In this document: positions 15,610 to 23,886 of the stretch, piece by piece
Layout: every line of letters begins with the position of its first letter
Numbering within the stretch: the stretch's first letter is position 1
Assembly (NCBI GenBank): GCA_913058245.1
Contig: CAJXQJ010000019.1
Span: forward strand, 1-45,376
Source: an uncultured Colwellia sp.
Lineage (GTDB): Bacteria; Pseudomonadota; Gammaproteobacteria; Enterobacterales; Alteromonadaceae
DNA: 45,376 nt
Direction of reading: 5' to 3'
Position numbers and translations under genes: made by a program
Notes under the pieces: generated by a model
What the model saw: the letters and a program-made list of their open reading frames with translations, nothing else
Told to the model about the DNA's origin: nothing
The model's database searches: none

Positions 15610-17118
15610 GTGAATAAAACAAAACAACATCTTTCCACAAATCAAGCAACTCAGCTGTCTGTGCTAAATATGTCGATAAAGTCGCTGACATTATTAGGGT
15701 TCAGTTTAGTGGCAATTCCGCTCGTTATTGCACTGCTATTCGGTGCTTCACAAGTAAATTCTCTATCGAGTGCCAGTGAAGGTGCTATTAATGACGTTAA
15801 AAAGCTACTTGATAGCCAGCAGCTATTGAAAAGCAATCAAATAAAAATGGAACGAAGTGCCGCTCAATACATAGTATTAAGAGATGCTGCTTTATCAGAA
15901 GTTTACTTAGCACAAAGCCAACAAATTTTATCAATCATTCTGCAATTAAGCGCTACTAGCAATGACGATGAGATTCAAAAATTATCAAAAAATTATATGG
16001 ATACAATTACTGAACTAGTAGAAAGTACCATACCGCAAGCTGAAGCACAGCCCACTACTAATCAAGATATCTTGCAACCAATACAGAAAAAATTTGGCAT
16101 GCTTACCACAATTTCGGAAAAGATAAATCTACGAAGTAATGCGTTAAACAGCCAGCATATTGACCACATAAAGCAAGCTGCTCAGTCAACACGCGATATA
16201 ATGATACAAAGTTTGCTCATCATTCCGATTAGTGTGGTGATTGCTGCATTGTTTATTTTTCTAATCACCAGCCCATTAAAAACATTGGCACAAAGTATCT
16301 ATCGTTTACAGCAAGGTAAATTCGACCAAAAAATTACTGCAACAGGCTCGCCTGAAATTCAAGAAATAGCGCATGCATTAGAGCATATGAGAACTAGACT
16401 ACATGCGCTTGAGCTACAAAAATCTAGCTTTATTCGGCATATTTCACATGAATTAAAAACTCCACTTGCTGCCATTAGAGAAGGAACTGAACTGCTTTAT
16501 GACAATAGTGTTGGTGAGCTAAATGCAGAGCAACAGGAAATATCTCATATTATTAAAAATAGTGTTTTCCGTTTACAAAAACACATTGAAGATTTGCTCG
16601 ACTTTAATATCGTGCTCGACTCTACAAGCTTACAAGACAGTGAAAAAATACTGATTGTTCAAGAGATAAAACAGGTAGTCTCCGCGAGAGCATTAGATAT
16701 AAAACGTAAGAAAATTCAACTAAATATAAAAGAAAATAGCCTAGGTATAATTAGCAACCGCAAACAAATTAATGTCATTATTGACAACTTGTTATCTAAC
16801 GCGATTAAGTATTCACCGAGTGAAGGCATTATTGATATTGATACCTTGCTTACCGACGGCCATTTAGAATTATCAATTACCGATTACGGTGTTGGTATTA
16901 ACGAAGAAAACCAAAAACACGTATTCGATGCTTTTTTTCAAGGTCCTCCACCTAGCGATAGTTTAATTAAAGGCAGTGGCTTAGGTTTAACAATTGTTAA
17001 AGAACTTATCCTTAGACTCAATGGCGATATATGGTTAAACAGCCAACAAAATCAGCCAAGTGGCACTAAAATTACTATTAACATACCGCGCGCATTCCAA
17101 CAAACGGAGCCTGGCTAA
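15610..17118 (+). CDS. glrK: Sensor histidine kinase GlrK (QseE)
   Basis: 502 aa from a GTG; the ATG at 15670 gives 482 aa, starts just before the first membrane helix and fits the family better, though neither has a strong ribosome binding site. Layout: TM1 about 27-49, periplasmic helical domain to about 195, TM2 about 197-219, HAMP about 215-268, HisKA with phospho-acceptor histidine in RHISHELKTPLAA (about 275-290), then HATPase with N-box NLLSNAIKYSP, G1 DYGVGI and G2 GSGLGLTIV. It phosphorylates GlrR. First gene of glrK-qseG-glrR; the next start overlaps its stop by one base. In enterobacteria the system senses envelope stress. Confidence 0.9.
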   Translation: MNKTKQHLSTNQATQLSVLNMSIKSLTLLGFSLVAIPLVIALLFGASQVNSLSSASEGAINDVKKLLDSQQLLKSNQIKMERSAAQYIVLRDAALSEVYLAQSQQILSIILQLSATSNDDEIQKLSKNYMDTITELVESTIPQAEAQPTTNQDILQPIQKKFGMLTTISEKINLRSNALNSQHIDHIKQAAQSTRDIMIQSLLIIPISVVIAALFIFLITSPLKTLAQSIYRLQQGKFDQKITATGSPEIQEIAHALEHMRTRLHALELQKSSFIRHISHELKTPLAAIREGTELLYDNSVGELNAEQQEISHIIKNSVFRLQKHIEDLLDFNIVLDSTSLQDSEKILIVQEIKQVVSARALDIKRKKIQLNIKENSLGIISNRKQINVIIDNLLSNAIKYSPSEGIIDIDTLLTDGHLELSITDYGVGINEENQKHVFDAFFQGPPPSDSLIKGSGLGLTIVKELILRLNGDIWLNSQQNQPSGTKITINIPRAFQQTEPG

Positions 17119-17672
17119 TGTTTCAATTCCATTATATTTCAATATCAGCTTTCTGTTTGGTTGCAACGTTATTGCTGTCAGGTTGCCAACTTACCAGCAA
17201 CTCGCCCGACTCAGTTAAAAGTTACGGCGAATACTATCTTGCATTACAACAACTCACAGAAACTCAGCTGATGGAGGAAGTTAATGTACTGCAAAGCAAA
17301 ATGGCTGTAACGGTAACGGAACCAACCAAACAAGATTACGACAGCCAAATAAAATTATTACTGCTATACAGCTTACCTAAGTCGCCTATTTACAATAGCT
17401 TCAACGCTAAAGCTTTACTTAACCAGATGCAACAAGAAGGAAAAAACCTCGCTTTTGCCAACATAAATCCAAGTGAACAGGCATTTATCACCTTATTGCG
17501 AGACCAATTAAACCAACGCTTACTAATGCGCAATCGATTGCTACTACAACAACAAGAACAAGCAAAGTTAACATTGAAAAAGCATCAGTCGCTAATTGAA
17601 AAAATAGCTATTTTAGAACAAACAATCATCCAGTTAAAAAAGATTGACCAAGCTATAGATAAGCGCCAATAA
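17118..17672 (+). CDS. qseG: Outer-membrane lipoprotein QseG (YfhG-like)
   Basis: 184 aa with a lipoprotein signal peptide: hydrophobic 8-21, lipobox LLSGC with Cys at about 23. The remainder is almost entirely helical and glutamine-rich, with a coiled-coil C-terminus (about 125-180), like QseG. Sequence identity to E. coli QseG is probably low; assignment rests on the position between glrK and glrR, lipoprotein nature and size. In E. coli QseG interacts with the kinase GlrK and controls its activity. TAATG-type overlap with glrK and 44 bp to glrR indicate one operon. Confidence 0.8.
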   Translation: MFQFHYISISAFCLVATLLLSGCQLTSNSPDSVKSYGEYYLALQQLTETQLMEEVNVLQSKMAVTVTEPTKQDYDSQIKLLLLYSLPKSPIYNSFNAKALLNQMQQEGKNLAFANINPSEQAFITLLRDQLNQRLLMRNRLLLQQQEQAKLTLKKHQSLIEKIAILEQTIIQLKKIDQAIDKRQ

Positions 17673-17716
17673 CACCTTAATAGCTGTATATTTCCAAAAA
17701 TAATTGAGATTAATTA

Positions 17717-19090
17717 ATGATATCAAATAACGACTTATCAACAGAAAACACCAGTAAAATCCTCATTGTTGATGACGATCCAAGCTTACTGCGTTTACTT
17801 GGCATTCGCCTTTCTGCCGCTGGTTACCAAGTCGAGTCAGCTAAAAATGCTAAAATTGCCTTAGGCAGGTTAGAAAGTTTTCATCCGCATTTAGTGATCA
17901 GTGATTTAAAAATGGAAGGCATGGACGGTATGGCGTTGTTTGAACAAATTCGTTCTAAGCACCCACATATTCCAGTTATTATTATGACGGCACATGGCAC
18001 CATCCCAGATGCGATCAATGCCACTAAGCAAGGTGTATTTAGTTTTTTAACTAAACCGTTTGAAAGTAAAGAGCTGCTAGAAGTTGTTCAACAAGCGATA
18101 CGATTACAACCAGCAGAGCTAAATCATAGCCAAGCTGACAACCAATGGCGTGATCAAATTATAAGTCGTAGTACGGTTATGGAGTCACTGCTTCAGCAAA
18201 GTAAACAAGTTGCAAAAAGCGATTTCAGTTTACTGATTCATAGTCAAAGTGGCACAGGTAAAGAGCTACTCGCCAAAGCAATTCATTTAGCTAGTCCTCG
18301 TCATGATCAGCAATTCACCGCTATTAATTGCGCTGCTATTCCAGAACAACTATTGGAGTCAGAATTATTTGGCCATAGCAAGGGTGCATTTACCGGTGCT
18401 GAGAAAAATCACATAGGTTTGTTTCAAGCCACAGACGGCGGCACGCTATTTTTAGATGAAATAGGCGATATGCCAATGAGCTTTCAAGTAAAACTATTAA
18501 GAGCTTTGCAAGAGCGAGAAGTTAGGCCTGTAGGTAGTACACAGTCAGTTAAAGTAGACGTTAGAATCATCTCTGCAACTCACAAAAATTTACAGCAGGC
18601 TATTATTGATAAAACCTTCCGTGAAGATTTATATTACCGATTAAATGTTGTCGAATTAGAATTACCACCTCTTACAGAACGTCGCGAAGATATTCCGTTA
18701 TTAGCTCAGCATTTTTTATCACGTTCAACCGAACAATCACACATTAATATATCCGGATTCTCGCAAGAGGCCATGGAGATTTTAATCAGTGCCGCTTGGC
18801 CAGGGAATATCAGACAATTGCAAAATGTTGTCGAGCAAACGGTGGCACTTTCTACAGAGCCCTTGATCAGTGAAATGTTAGTTAAAAATGCCCTGCGCGA
18901 CAAAACCACAATTTTACCGTCATTTGTGCAAGCTAGAGATAAATTTGAACGAGACTATTTGGCGAAACTTTTAAAGTTAACAGCAGGCAATGTATCTCAA
19001 GCAGCTAAAATCGCACAACGTAATCGCACCGAATTTTATAAACTATTGAATCGACATCATTTGAGCGCAGAAGCATTTAGAGATGAATAA
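17717..19090 (+). CDS. glrR: Sigma-54-dependent response regulator GlrR (QseF)
   Basis: 457 aa. Receiver domain (about 14-127) with acidic pocket D19/D20/D21, phospho-acceptor D63 (LVISDLKM) and KPF lysine. AAA+ sigma-54 activator domain (about 150-385) with Walker A SQSGTGKE, the sigma-54-contacting GAFTGA loop, Walker B GGTLFLDEIGD and arginine-finger region. Fis-type helix-turn-helix at the end (about 415-450, NVSQAAKIAQRNRTEFYKLLN). All key residues are present, so it should remodel RpoN holoenzyme. It is phosphorylated by GlrK. In enterobacteria its targets are glmY, rpoE and others; here the likely local target is the EF-hand gene upstream of glrK. Confidence 0.93.
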   Translation: MISNNDLSTENTSKILIVDDDPSLLRLLGIRLSAAGYQVESAKNAKIALGRLESFHPHLVISDLKMEGMDGMALFEQIRSKHPHIPVIIMTAHGTIPDAINATKQGVFSFLTKPFESKELLEVVQQAIRLQPAELNHSQADNQWRDQIISRSTVMESLLQQSKQVAKSDFSLLIHSQSGTGKELLAKAIHLASPRHDQQFTAINCAAIPEQLLESELFGHSKGAFTGAEKNHIGLFQATDGGTLFLDEIGDMPMSFQVKLLRALQEREVRPVGSTQSVKVDVRIISATHKNLQQAIIDKTFREDLYYRLNVVELELPPLTERREDIPLLAQHFLSRSTEQSHINISGFSQEAMEILISAAWPGNIRQLQNVVEQTVALSTEPLISEMLVKNALRDKTTILPSFVQARDKFERDYLAKLLKLTAGNVSQAAKIAQRNRTEFYKLLNRHHLSAEAFRDE

Positions 19091-19106
19091 TAATTTCGGA
19101 ATAATT

Positions 19107-19148
19107 AAAAAAGGCTTAATTCATCTCACAATGAACTAAGCCTTTTTT
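19107..19148. terminator. Bidirectional terminator between glrR and the FKBP gene
   Basis: 18-bp inverted repeat (left arm 19107-19124, right arm 19131-19148, one mismatch, 6-nt loop) with A-run on the left and T-run on the right. It serves convergent glrR and the FKBP gene. Confidence 0.88.
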
Positions 19149-19182
19149 TACAAAATTAACTACCTTGCCAGAAAATAGCTCC

Positions 19183-19656
19183 TTAGTTAATTGCGAGTAA
19201 TTCAACGTCAAAAATAAGCAATGATCCTGGTGGAATTTTTCCTGCGGCGTTATTACCATAACCAAGCTCTGCCGGAATAAACAAACGTGTCTTTTCACCT
19301 ACAACCATCAACTGTAGCCCTTCGGTCCAGCCTTTAATCACTTGCTTTAAGCCAAAACTAATGGGGTCGTTTCTTTCTACAGAGCTATCAAAGACCGTTC
19401 CGTCAAGCAAAGTACCATGATAATGTACTTTTACTTTCGAGCTTGCACTTGGGCGTACATCACCTTCACCAGCGGTTAATACCTGTAACTGCAAACCTGA
19501 CGCTGTTTCAATAACCCCTTCAACTTGCTTATTGGCCTGTAAAAATTCAGCCGCTTTTATCGCATTAACTTTAGCAGCTTCACGATTAGCATTATTGCGG
19601 ACAAAAAAGCTAACAATTAAGCCAAGTACAATGATTAATATTATGTATTTAGTCAC
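19183..19656 (-). CDS. FKBP-type peptidyl-prolyl cis-trans isomerase
   Basis: 157 aa. N-terminal hydrophobic segment (about 3-19) acts as signal anchor, then a short helix and a single FKBP domain (about 50-157). Typical FKBP residues: VKVHYHGTLLDGTVFDSS, GLKQVIKGWTEGLQLM, ELGYGNNAAGKIPPGSLLIFDVELL, including the aromatic binding-pocket residues (Y, F, W, Y, F). It accelerates proline isomerisation, here on the periplasmic face of the membrane. Close to the FkpA/FklB/Mip C-domain but lacks a long dimerisation helix. Confidence 0.92.
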   Translation of the reverse strand: MTKYIILIIVLGLIVSFFVRNNANREAAKVNAIKAAEFLQANKQVEGVIETASGLQLQVLTAGEGDVRPSASSKVKVHYHGTLLDGTVFDSSVERNDPISFGLKQVIKGWTEGLQLMVVGEKTRLFIPAELGYGNNAAGKIPPGSLLIFDVELLAIN

Positions 19657-19722
19657 ATTTATTCCTTACGATTATCTTTAAGTATTTACCTATTAGCTCA
19701 GCGCAGAGCTACAAATAAATTC

Positions 19723-20433
19723 TTAGTTATTAATATTACTAACTTCATTATCTGTTAGCTGCCGACTCAAGCCAACAGCCAATTCATTATCAAGCTGCAA
19801 TTTCCCAATCGCACTGCGATGTAAAGCCATAACAGGATTACGAAAGCGCCCAAACATGCGTTTTATTTGATGATAACGCCCTTCAATGAGTTCTACTTCA
19901 GCTTGGTATTCAGAAATGATAGTAAGCTTGGCTGGTTTAGTGGTGATATCTTCATACTCAAAGTACATACCGTTAGCAAAAGCATCAATATAGTCATCAG
20001 TCAATTTATTCTCCAAAGTGACTACATAGCGCTTAGTGACTTTATTCATTGGCTGGGTAAGTTGCTCAGACCATCGGCTGTCATTGGTTAGTAACAGCAA
20101 CCCGGAGGTATTCAGATCAAGACGCCCTACAATATGCAATTGCGCTTTAAATGTATAATCTAGTAGATCTATAACTGTTTTATGCTGTTCATCTTTTGTC
20201 GCACTAACAACACCAATAGGTTTATGCAGCATAATATAGTGCGGCGTATTGGCTTGGACGATTTGACCGTCAATAACAATATTAGAAAAACTCGTGATAA
20301 TTTCATCTATATCGCGAGCAATCACACCATCGACTAATACCTGACCTTGCGCCAGCATAAGCCGCACATCACGACGGCTTATTTGACAATGCATAGCAAT
20401 AAAGCGATCTAAGCGCGATTTACCTAACGACAT
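19723..20433 (-). CDS. rsuA: 16S rRNA pseudouridine(516) synthase, RsuA family
   Basis: 236 aa. S4 RNA-binding domain at the N-terminus (about 5-50, SRRDVRLMLAQGQVLVDG) followed by the RsuA/RluB catalytic domain. The catalytic aspartate is in HIVGRLDLNTSGLLLLTND (about 95-113), with the conserved LHKPIGVVSATKD motif before it and YHQIKRMFGRFRNPVMALHR near the end. The length and absence of an RluE/RluF C-terminal extension favour RsuA, which modifies U516 of 16S rRNA; RluE/YmfC-type specificity cannot be excluded. Confidence 0.8.
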   Translation of the reverse strand: MSLGKSRLDRFIAMHCQISRRDVRLMLAQGQVLVDGVIARDIDEIITSFSNIVIDGQIVQANTPHYIMLHKPIGVVSATKDEQHKTVIDLLDYTFKAQLHIVGRLDLNTSGLLLLTNDSRWSEQLTQPMNKVTKRYVVTLENKLTDDYIDAFANGMYFEYEDITTKPAKLTIISEYQAEVELIEGRYHQIKRMFGRFRNPVMALHRSAIGKLQLDNELAVGLSRQLTDNEVSNINN

Positions 20434-20457
20434 ATGGTTATTTATCTAAGCACTAAA

Positions 20458-21351
20458 TTAACTTGCTTCTTTAATAAGATGCACATCACGTTGTGGAAAC
20501 GGTATTTTAATTTTAGCTTGCTCAAGTGCTAAATATATTTCTTTGTAAGCTTTATATTTTGCACTATATAAACTAGCCGTCGGCGTCCATAAGCGTATAG
20601 CTATAGTGATAGCACTATCAGCAAATTCATCTATACCAATTTGCGGTTTTCGAACATCACTAATTATGTCTAAATTACCTAATGTCTCTTCTAACAAAGC
20701 AACCACTTCTAACGGATTTTCCGCATAATCTATACCGACACTTAACTCAAGTAACGAATCATTTTTTGAGTTATGTAGTACTTCACCGACAATGTGTTTA
20801 TTAGGTATGGTAATTTCAACATTGTCTTCGTCTGATAATATTGTATAAGCCAATAACACTTCTTTTACTTGCCCAGTAACTCCCTGTACTGTGATGGTAT
20901 CGCCAACAACAAAAGGTCGAATAATAATAATATTAAAGCCAGCAGCATAGTTGGCTAATAAACCTTGTAGCGCTAAGCCAGCACCTAAAGAAATAGCACC
21001 AATAGCCGCAATAAATGGTGTAACGCTAATACCTAATTTACCCAACGCGATAATTGTAATCATTACCACAATCAGCATTTTGCTGGTATTCGCCAAAAAC
21101 CGACTTAAAGTAACATCTAGTTTATGTCGCTCACAAAGGCGTAAAACAAGTTTTGCAATTTTTCCAGCAAACATATAACCAATAATGAAAATAATGAATG
21201 CACCAACAAGTTGAAAACTATAGTTAGTAAAAAATTCAACAATAACATTATAAAAATGACTAACTTGATCAAGCTCGTCTTTTAGTAGGTTAGCCGGGTC
21301 CAAAGTTTTAGCAGCTTGTTCGGTGGTATTTTCACTGTTAGATTCAGCCAT
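20458..21351 (-). CDS. mscS: Small-conductance mechanosensitive channel (MscS family)
   Basis: 297 aa, usual MscS length. Three transmembrane helices: about 48-70, 90-112 and the pore-lining TM3 (about 118-145, IGAISLGAGLALQGLLANYAAGF, with the characteristic Gly/Ala packing). The beta domain follows (PFVVGDTITVQGVTGQVKEV), then the C-terminal alpha-beta domain (about 200-290, ending IPFPQRDVHLI). Opens under membrane tension to release osmolytes during hypo-osmotic shock, important for a marine bacterium. Monocistronic in appearance. Confidence 0.92.
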   Translation of the reverse strand: MAESNSENTTEQAAKTLDPANLLKDELDQVSHFYNVIVEFFTNYSFQLVGAFIIFIIGYMFAGKIAKLVLRLCERHKLDVTLSRFLANTSKMLIVVMITIIALGKLGISVTPFIAAIGAISLGAGLALQGLLANYAAGFNIIIIRPFVVGDTITVQGVTGQVKEVLLAYTILSDEDNVEITIPNKHIVGEVLHNSKNDSLLELSVGIDYAENPLEVVALLEETLGNLDIISDVRKPQIGIDEFADSAITIAIRLWTPTASLYSAKYKAYKEIYLALEQAKIKIPFPQRDVHLIKEAS

Positions 21352-21469
21352 AAATTAATTCCATTTTGTGTTTTAGTTATCTTGGTAGTGATATTAAGGA
21401 ATTAAAGACAAAATTAACAATAATATTGATGTTATTTGGTGAATAAATTTAACGTAGGAATTTGCGAAA

Positions 21470-21495
21470 TGAGTTGGACATCCATGTCCGGCTCA
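21470..21495 (+). repeat. Strong intergenic hairpin (12-bp stem, 2-nt loop)
   Basis: TGAGTTGGACAT-CC-ATGTCCGGCTCA pairs over 12 positions as + strand RNA (two G-U pairs); on the minus strand two pairs are lost. It lies between the end of the small exported protein gene (21511) and mscS, without a T-run. It may be a REP-like dispersed element or a weak terminator. Confidence 0.55.
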
Positions 21496-21510
21496 GTGAG
21501 GAAAATGTTA

Positions 21511-21948
21511 TTAGCGTTTAGCTAAAGTTATATCTGCAAGCTGATAACTAATCGTATGGTGTAATTCATTATCAATGTAAATTTCCATTTGATAATCGCC
21601 AGGTAAGTCATCAAAATCTGTACGCATAAATATCGCGCCACGCTTTTTAATAATCATTGCCTTGCCCATAACTTTCTTCAAACTACCACGCTCACTTTGT
21701 ATTGGTACTATATGCACTGAGTTTAAGTTAAATTGTTCATCGTCAGCACTGGTAACAACTAACCCATATAATGTGGTTTCAACACCATTAACGATTGGGA
21801 TTTGGGTTGTTTTTTCAAATGCAATTGGCTCACCAACATCGTTATGACGAATAACGCCAAAATCGAAAGAAAAGTTGCTTGTCGTCGCAGCCTCTGCTGC
21901 ACCAAAAAATAGAGCAAAACACAGGGTCATTAGATTAGTTACTCTCAT
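21511..21948 (-). CDS. Exported protein of unknown function, paired with a PEP-CTERM protein
   Basis: 145 aa with a signal peptide (about 1-20, ending AAEA). The mature ~125 residues are predicted all-beta: an N-terminal FDFGVIRHNDVGEPIAFEKTTQIPI stretch and a C-terminal DLPGDYQMEIYIDNELHHTISYQLA, the look of an immunoglobulin-like or DUF3859-like beta-sandwich. I would not assign the family firmly. Its ATG overlaps the stop of the PEP-CTERM protein gene by four bases, so the two are coupled and probably act in the same place outside the cytoplasmic membrane. Confidence 0.65.
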   Translation of the reverse strand: MRVTNLMTLCFALFFGAAEAATTSNFSFDFGVIRHNDVGEPIAFEKTTQIPIVNGVETTLYGLVVTSADDEQFNLNSVHIVPIQSERGSLKKVMGKAMIIKKRGAIFMRTDFDDLPGDYQMEIYIDNELHHTISYQLADITLAKR

Positions 21949-22730
21949 GATATATTCTCCTCAGTAGCGCGCTTTCTAAAACAAAGAAATAGTGCAGGAA
22001 TGGCAAATAAGCCTATTGTTCCTGGTTCAGGTACAGAAACAGCACCAGTAGGTTGAGAACCTTCTATTTCAGCGACAATTTTATTTTCTATCGCGGTTTG
22101 AAAATCATCAAAATTGCCTGGTGCAAGTAAAAATGGACTTTCACCTGCAATTACATCATCTAAGTATTGATCAACAACATTTTGGTTAGTGGTAATAACG
22201 ATACCATTTATGGTATCAACACCCGCATCAATGGCATTATCTGTCGCTACACTAGGTGAAACACCAGAGTTATTAGTACCATCTCCTGATATATCAATAA
22301 TTTGCTCAAAGCCCTCAAAGCCGTTGTTTTCAAATAATGGGTAGGCATATTCAACAGCTTCACCAATGGCCGTCCAGCCAGAGAACGGTCGGGCAATCGC
22401 ACCAATACTAGCAGCTAAGGTATCAGCACTTCCTTCGCTATCTACTAACGTCCAATCAATCATTACACTTTGTTGATTAGGTCCAGACCACATAATAAGT
22501 TGAACCGCAATTTGCCCTTCAGAGCCATTGATAATGGCATTTTGCACATTATTGCTTTCAAAAGCGGCTTGATAACCTTGAAGTTGTAAATCATATTCTT
22601 GCGTATTGATACTCCCTGATATATCGACTAGCAGCTGCAATTCAATATCAACTTGAGTGACACTGTATGCAGCGCTACTCGTCGACAACAAGATAACAGC
22701 AGTTGCTACCTTCAAATAATTAATTCGCAT
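21945..22730 (-). CDS. DUF1194 / von Willebrand A-like protein with PEP-CTERM sorting signal
   Basis: 261 aa. Signal peptide (about 1-23), then a ~200-residue vWA-like domain with a MIDAS-type motif DISGSIN at about 36-42, a second metal-site candidate in TAIGEAVEYA, and DISGDGTNNSG at about 140-150 (DUF1194-type). The C-terminus has VPEPGTIGLFAIPALFLCFRKR: PEP motif, transmembrane helix, basic tail, i.e. a PEP-CTERM signal normally processed by exosortase A and linked to exopolysaccharide. Its position immediately upstream of a small exported partner suggests a surface adhesion/binding pair. No exosortase or polysaccharide gene is in the window. Confidence 0.85.
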   Translation of the reverse strand: MRINYLKVATAVILLSTSSAAYSVTQVDIELQLLVDISGSINTQEYDLQLQGYQAAFESNNVQNAIINGSEGQIAVQLIMWSGPNQQSVMIDWTLVDSEGSADTLAASIGAIARPFSGWTAIGEAVEYAYPLFENNGFEGFEQIIDISGDGTNNSGVSPSVATDNAIDAGVDTINGIVITTNQNVVDQYLDDVIAGESPFLLAPGNFDDFQTAIENKIVAEIEGSQPTGAVSVPEPGTIGLFAIPALFLCFRKRATEENIS

Positions 22731-23031
22731 ACATTACTCCTCACGCTTTCTTGTCTTTGTATTGACAAAAATATTAATAAAATTTCATTCACGAAAACTG
22801 TTGCAGTTTCCTTGCCTAAAATTTTATTGTTTTTTATCAACAAGTTAACAATATTACGTATTTAGAGCTTGCATAATGCGGTTGTCACCATTGCAATTTG
22901 CAAAGCGTTATCCATTAAAAATCTCACTAAAAAATCTATCTACATGAAATTTAACGAATAAATATATGGCAGAGCATTTGCAATCTTTGATAGACAAAGT
23001 TCAAATGCAAGAAAAGTGTGAGGAGAACGTT

Positions 23032-23862
23032 ATGAGTGGTTATTATAGAAAGGAAAGATATAGTCGCCGAACTAGTTCATTTACCGAGTCTTTAATAAAA
23101 GTGACTATATTAGTTATTTTTACATTGTCATTAGGTGGAATTGCGGCATTACAATGGAAAAAAGCCAGTTCTTTCAGTGCTAGACTAGATGACAAAAGCT
23201 TATTACTAGCGAAGGCAGAAAATGAGCTAGAAATACTAAGAACACTTAACCCTTATCATGTTGGCAGTAATGAAGTGTTAGCACAAGCCGTCAATAAGGC
23301 TGACTTATTTCCAGGTTGGATAACTCGTGTTTACCCGTTACCTTCAAGTGTTGAACAGGCAGCTTATAGCAATGATGTAGGCTCATTTGTTATGAATGAA
23401 ACACGCTTTTCACTAGCAAGCCATAAAAGCTACGGCATTGCTCAACCAAGTAAAAGCATGTATCGCCTAAATGGCTTATTTCCTAATCGTACTAAAGGAC
23501 GTTTACAAGTTGGTGTTGAGTTTTACGTTAAAAACCAAGCTATAACTGCTAAATCAGACACTATGTCAAAAATTAGTTCTTGTTATGCTCGCATTGACAT
23601 GAATAACAAACGGGTAATTGATAGAAAAATTCATTTAATGACTCGCTTTGAATCAGAGCAAGTTTTGACCGGTTCATTAGAGTTAAATAAAGGCTTATTT
23701 CCAATTAGCGCGATACTTTACTGTGATAGAAAGTCAGAAATAAATGGCAGTGATATTGAGGTGTCAATTTCGTTTAGAACACCTCAACAACATAACTTAA
23801 GTACAAGCCGCTATGATATTTTTCATATTTATAGTCCGAAAAATATTGTCGCAAAACTTTAG
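23032..23862 (+). CDS. Uncharacterised inner-membrane-anchored protein, about 276 aa
   Basis: The frame opens upstream at 22966, but the ATG at 23032 has a strong GAGGAGAACGTT ribosome binding site while the upstream ATG has none, so I place the start here. The protein has a basic N-terminus (YYRKERYSRRTS), one transmembrane helix (about 22-42), a short coiled coil, and a ~210-residue extracytoplasmic domain. That domain contains NGLFPNRTKGRLQVGVEFYVK near residues 153-173 and a probable disulfide (SSCYARID...AILYCDRK). The strand-rich second half resembles a beta-sandwich. Family not recognised. It is convergent with the histidine-kinase gene, with no clear terminator between. Confidence 0.65.
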   Translation: MSGYYRKERYSRRTSSFTESLIKVTILVIFTLSLGGIAALQWKKASSFSARLDDKSLLLAKAENELEILRTLNPYHVGSNEVLAQAVNKADLFPGWITRVYPLPSSVEQAAYSNDVGSFVMNETRFSLASHKSYGIAQPSKSMYRLNGLFPNRTKGRLQVGVEFYVKNQAITAKSDTMSKISSCYARIDMNNKRVIDRKIHLMTRFESEQVLTGSLELNKGLFPISAILYCDRKSEINGSDIEVSISFRTPQQHNLSTSRYDIFHIYSPKNIVAKL

Positions 23863-23886
23863 TAGAACCAGTGGTTAAACACTCAG

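Noticed and set aside
23863..23886. Terminator between the convergent orphan gene and hnoK.
   Set aside because: The 24-bp gap has no stem-loop or T-run.
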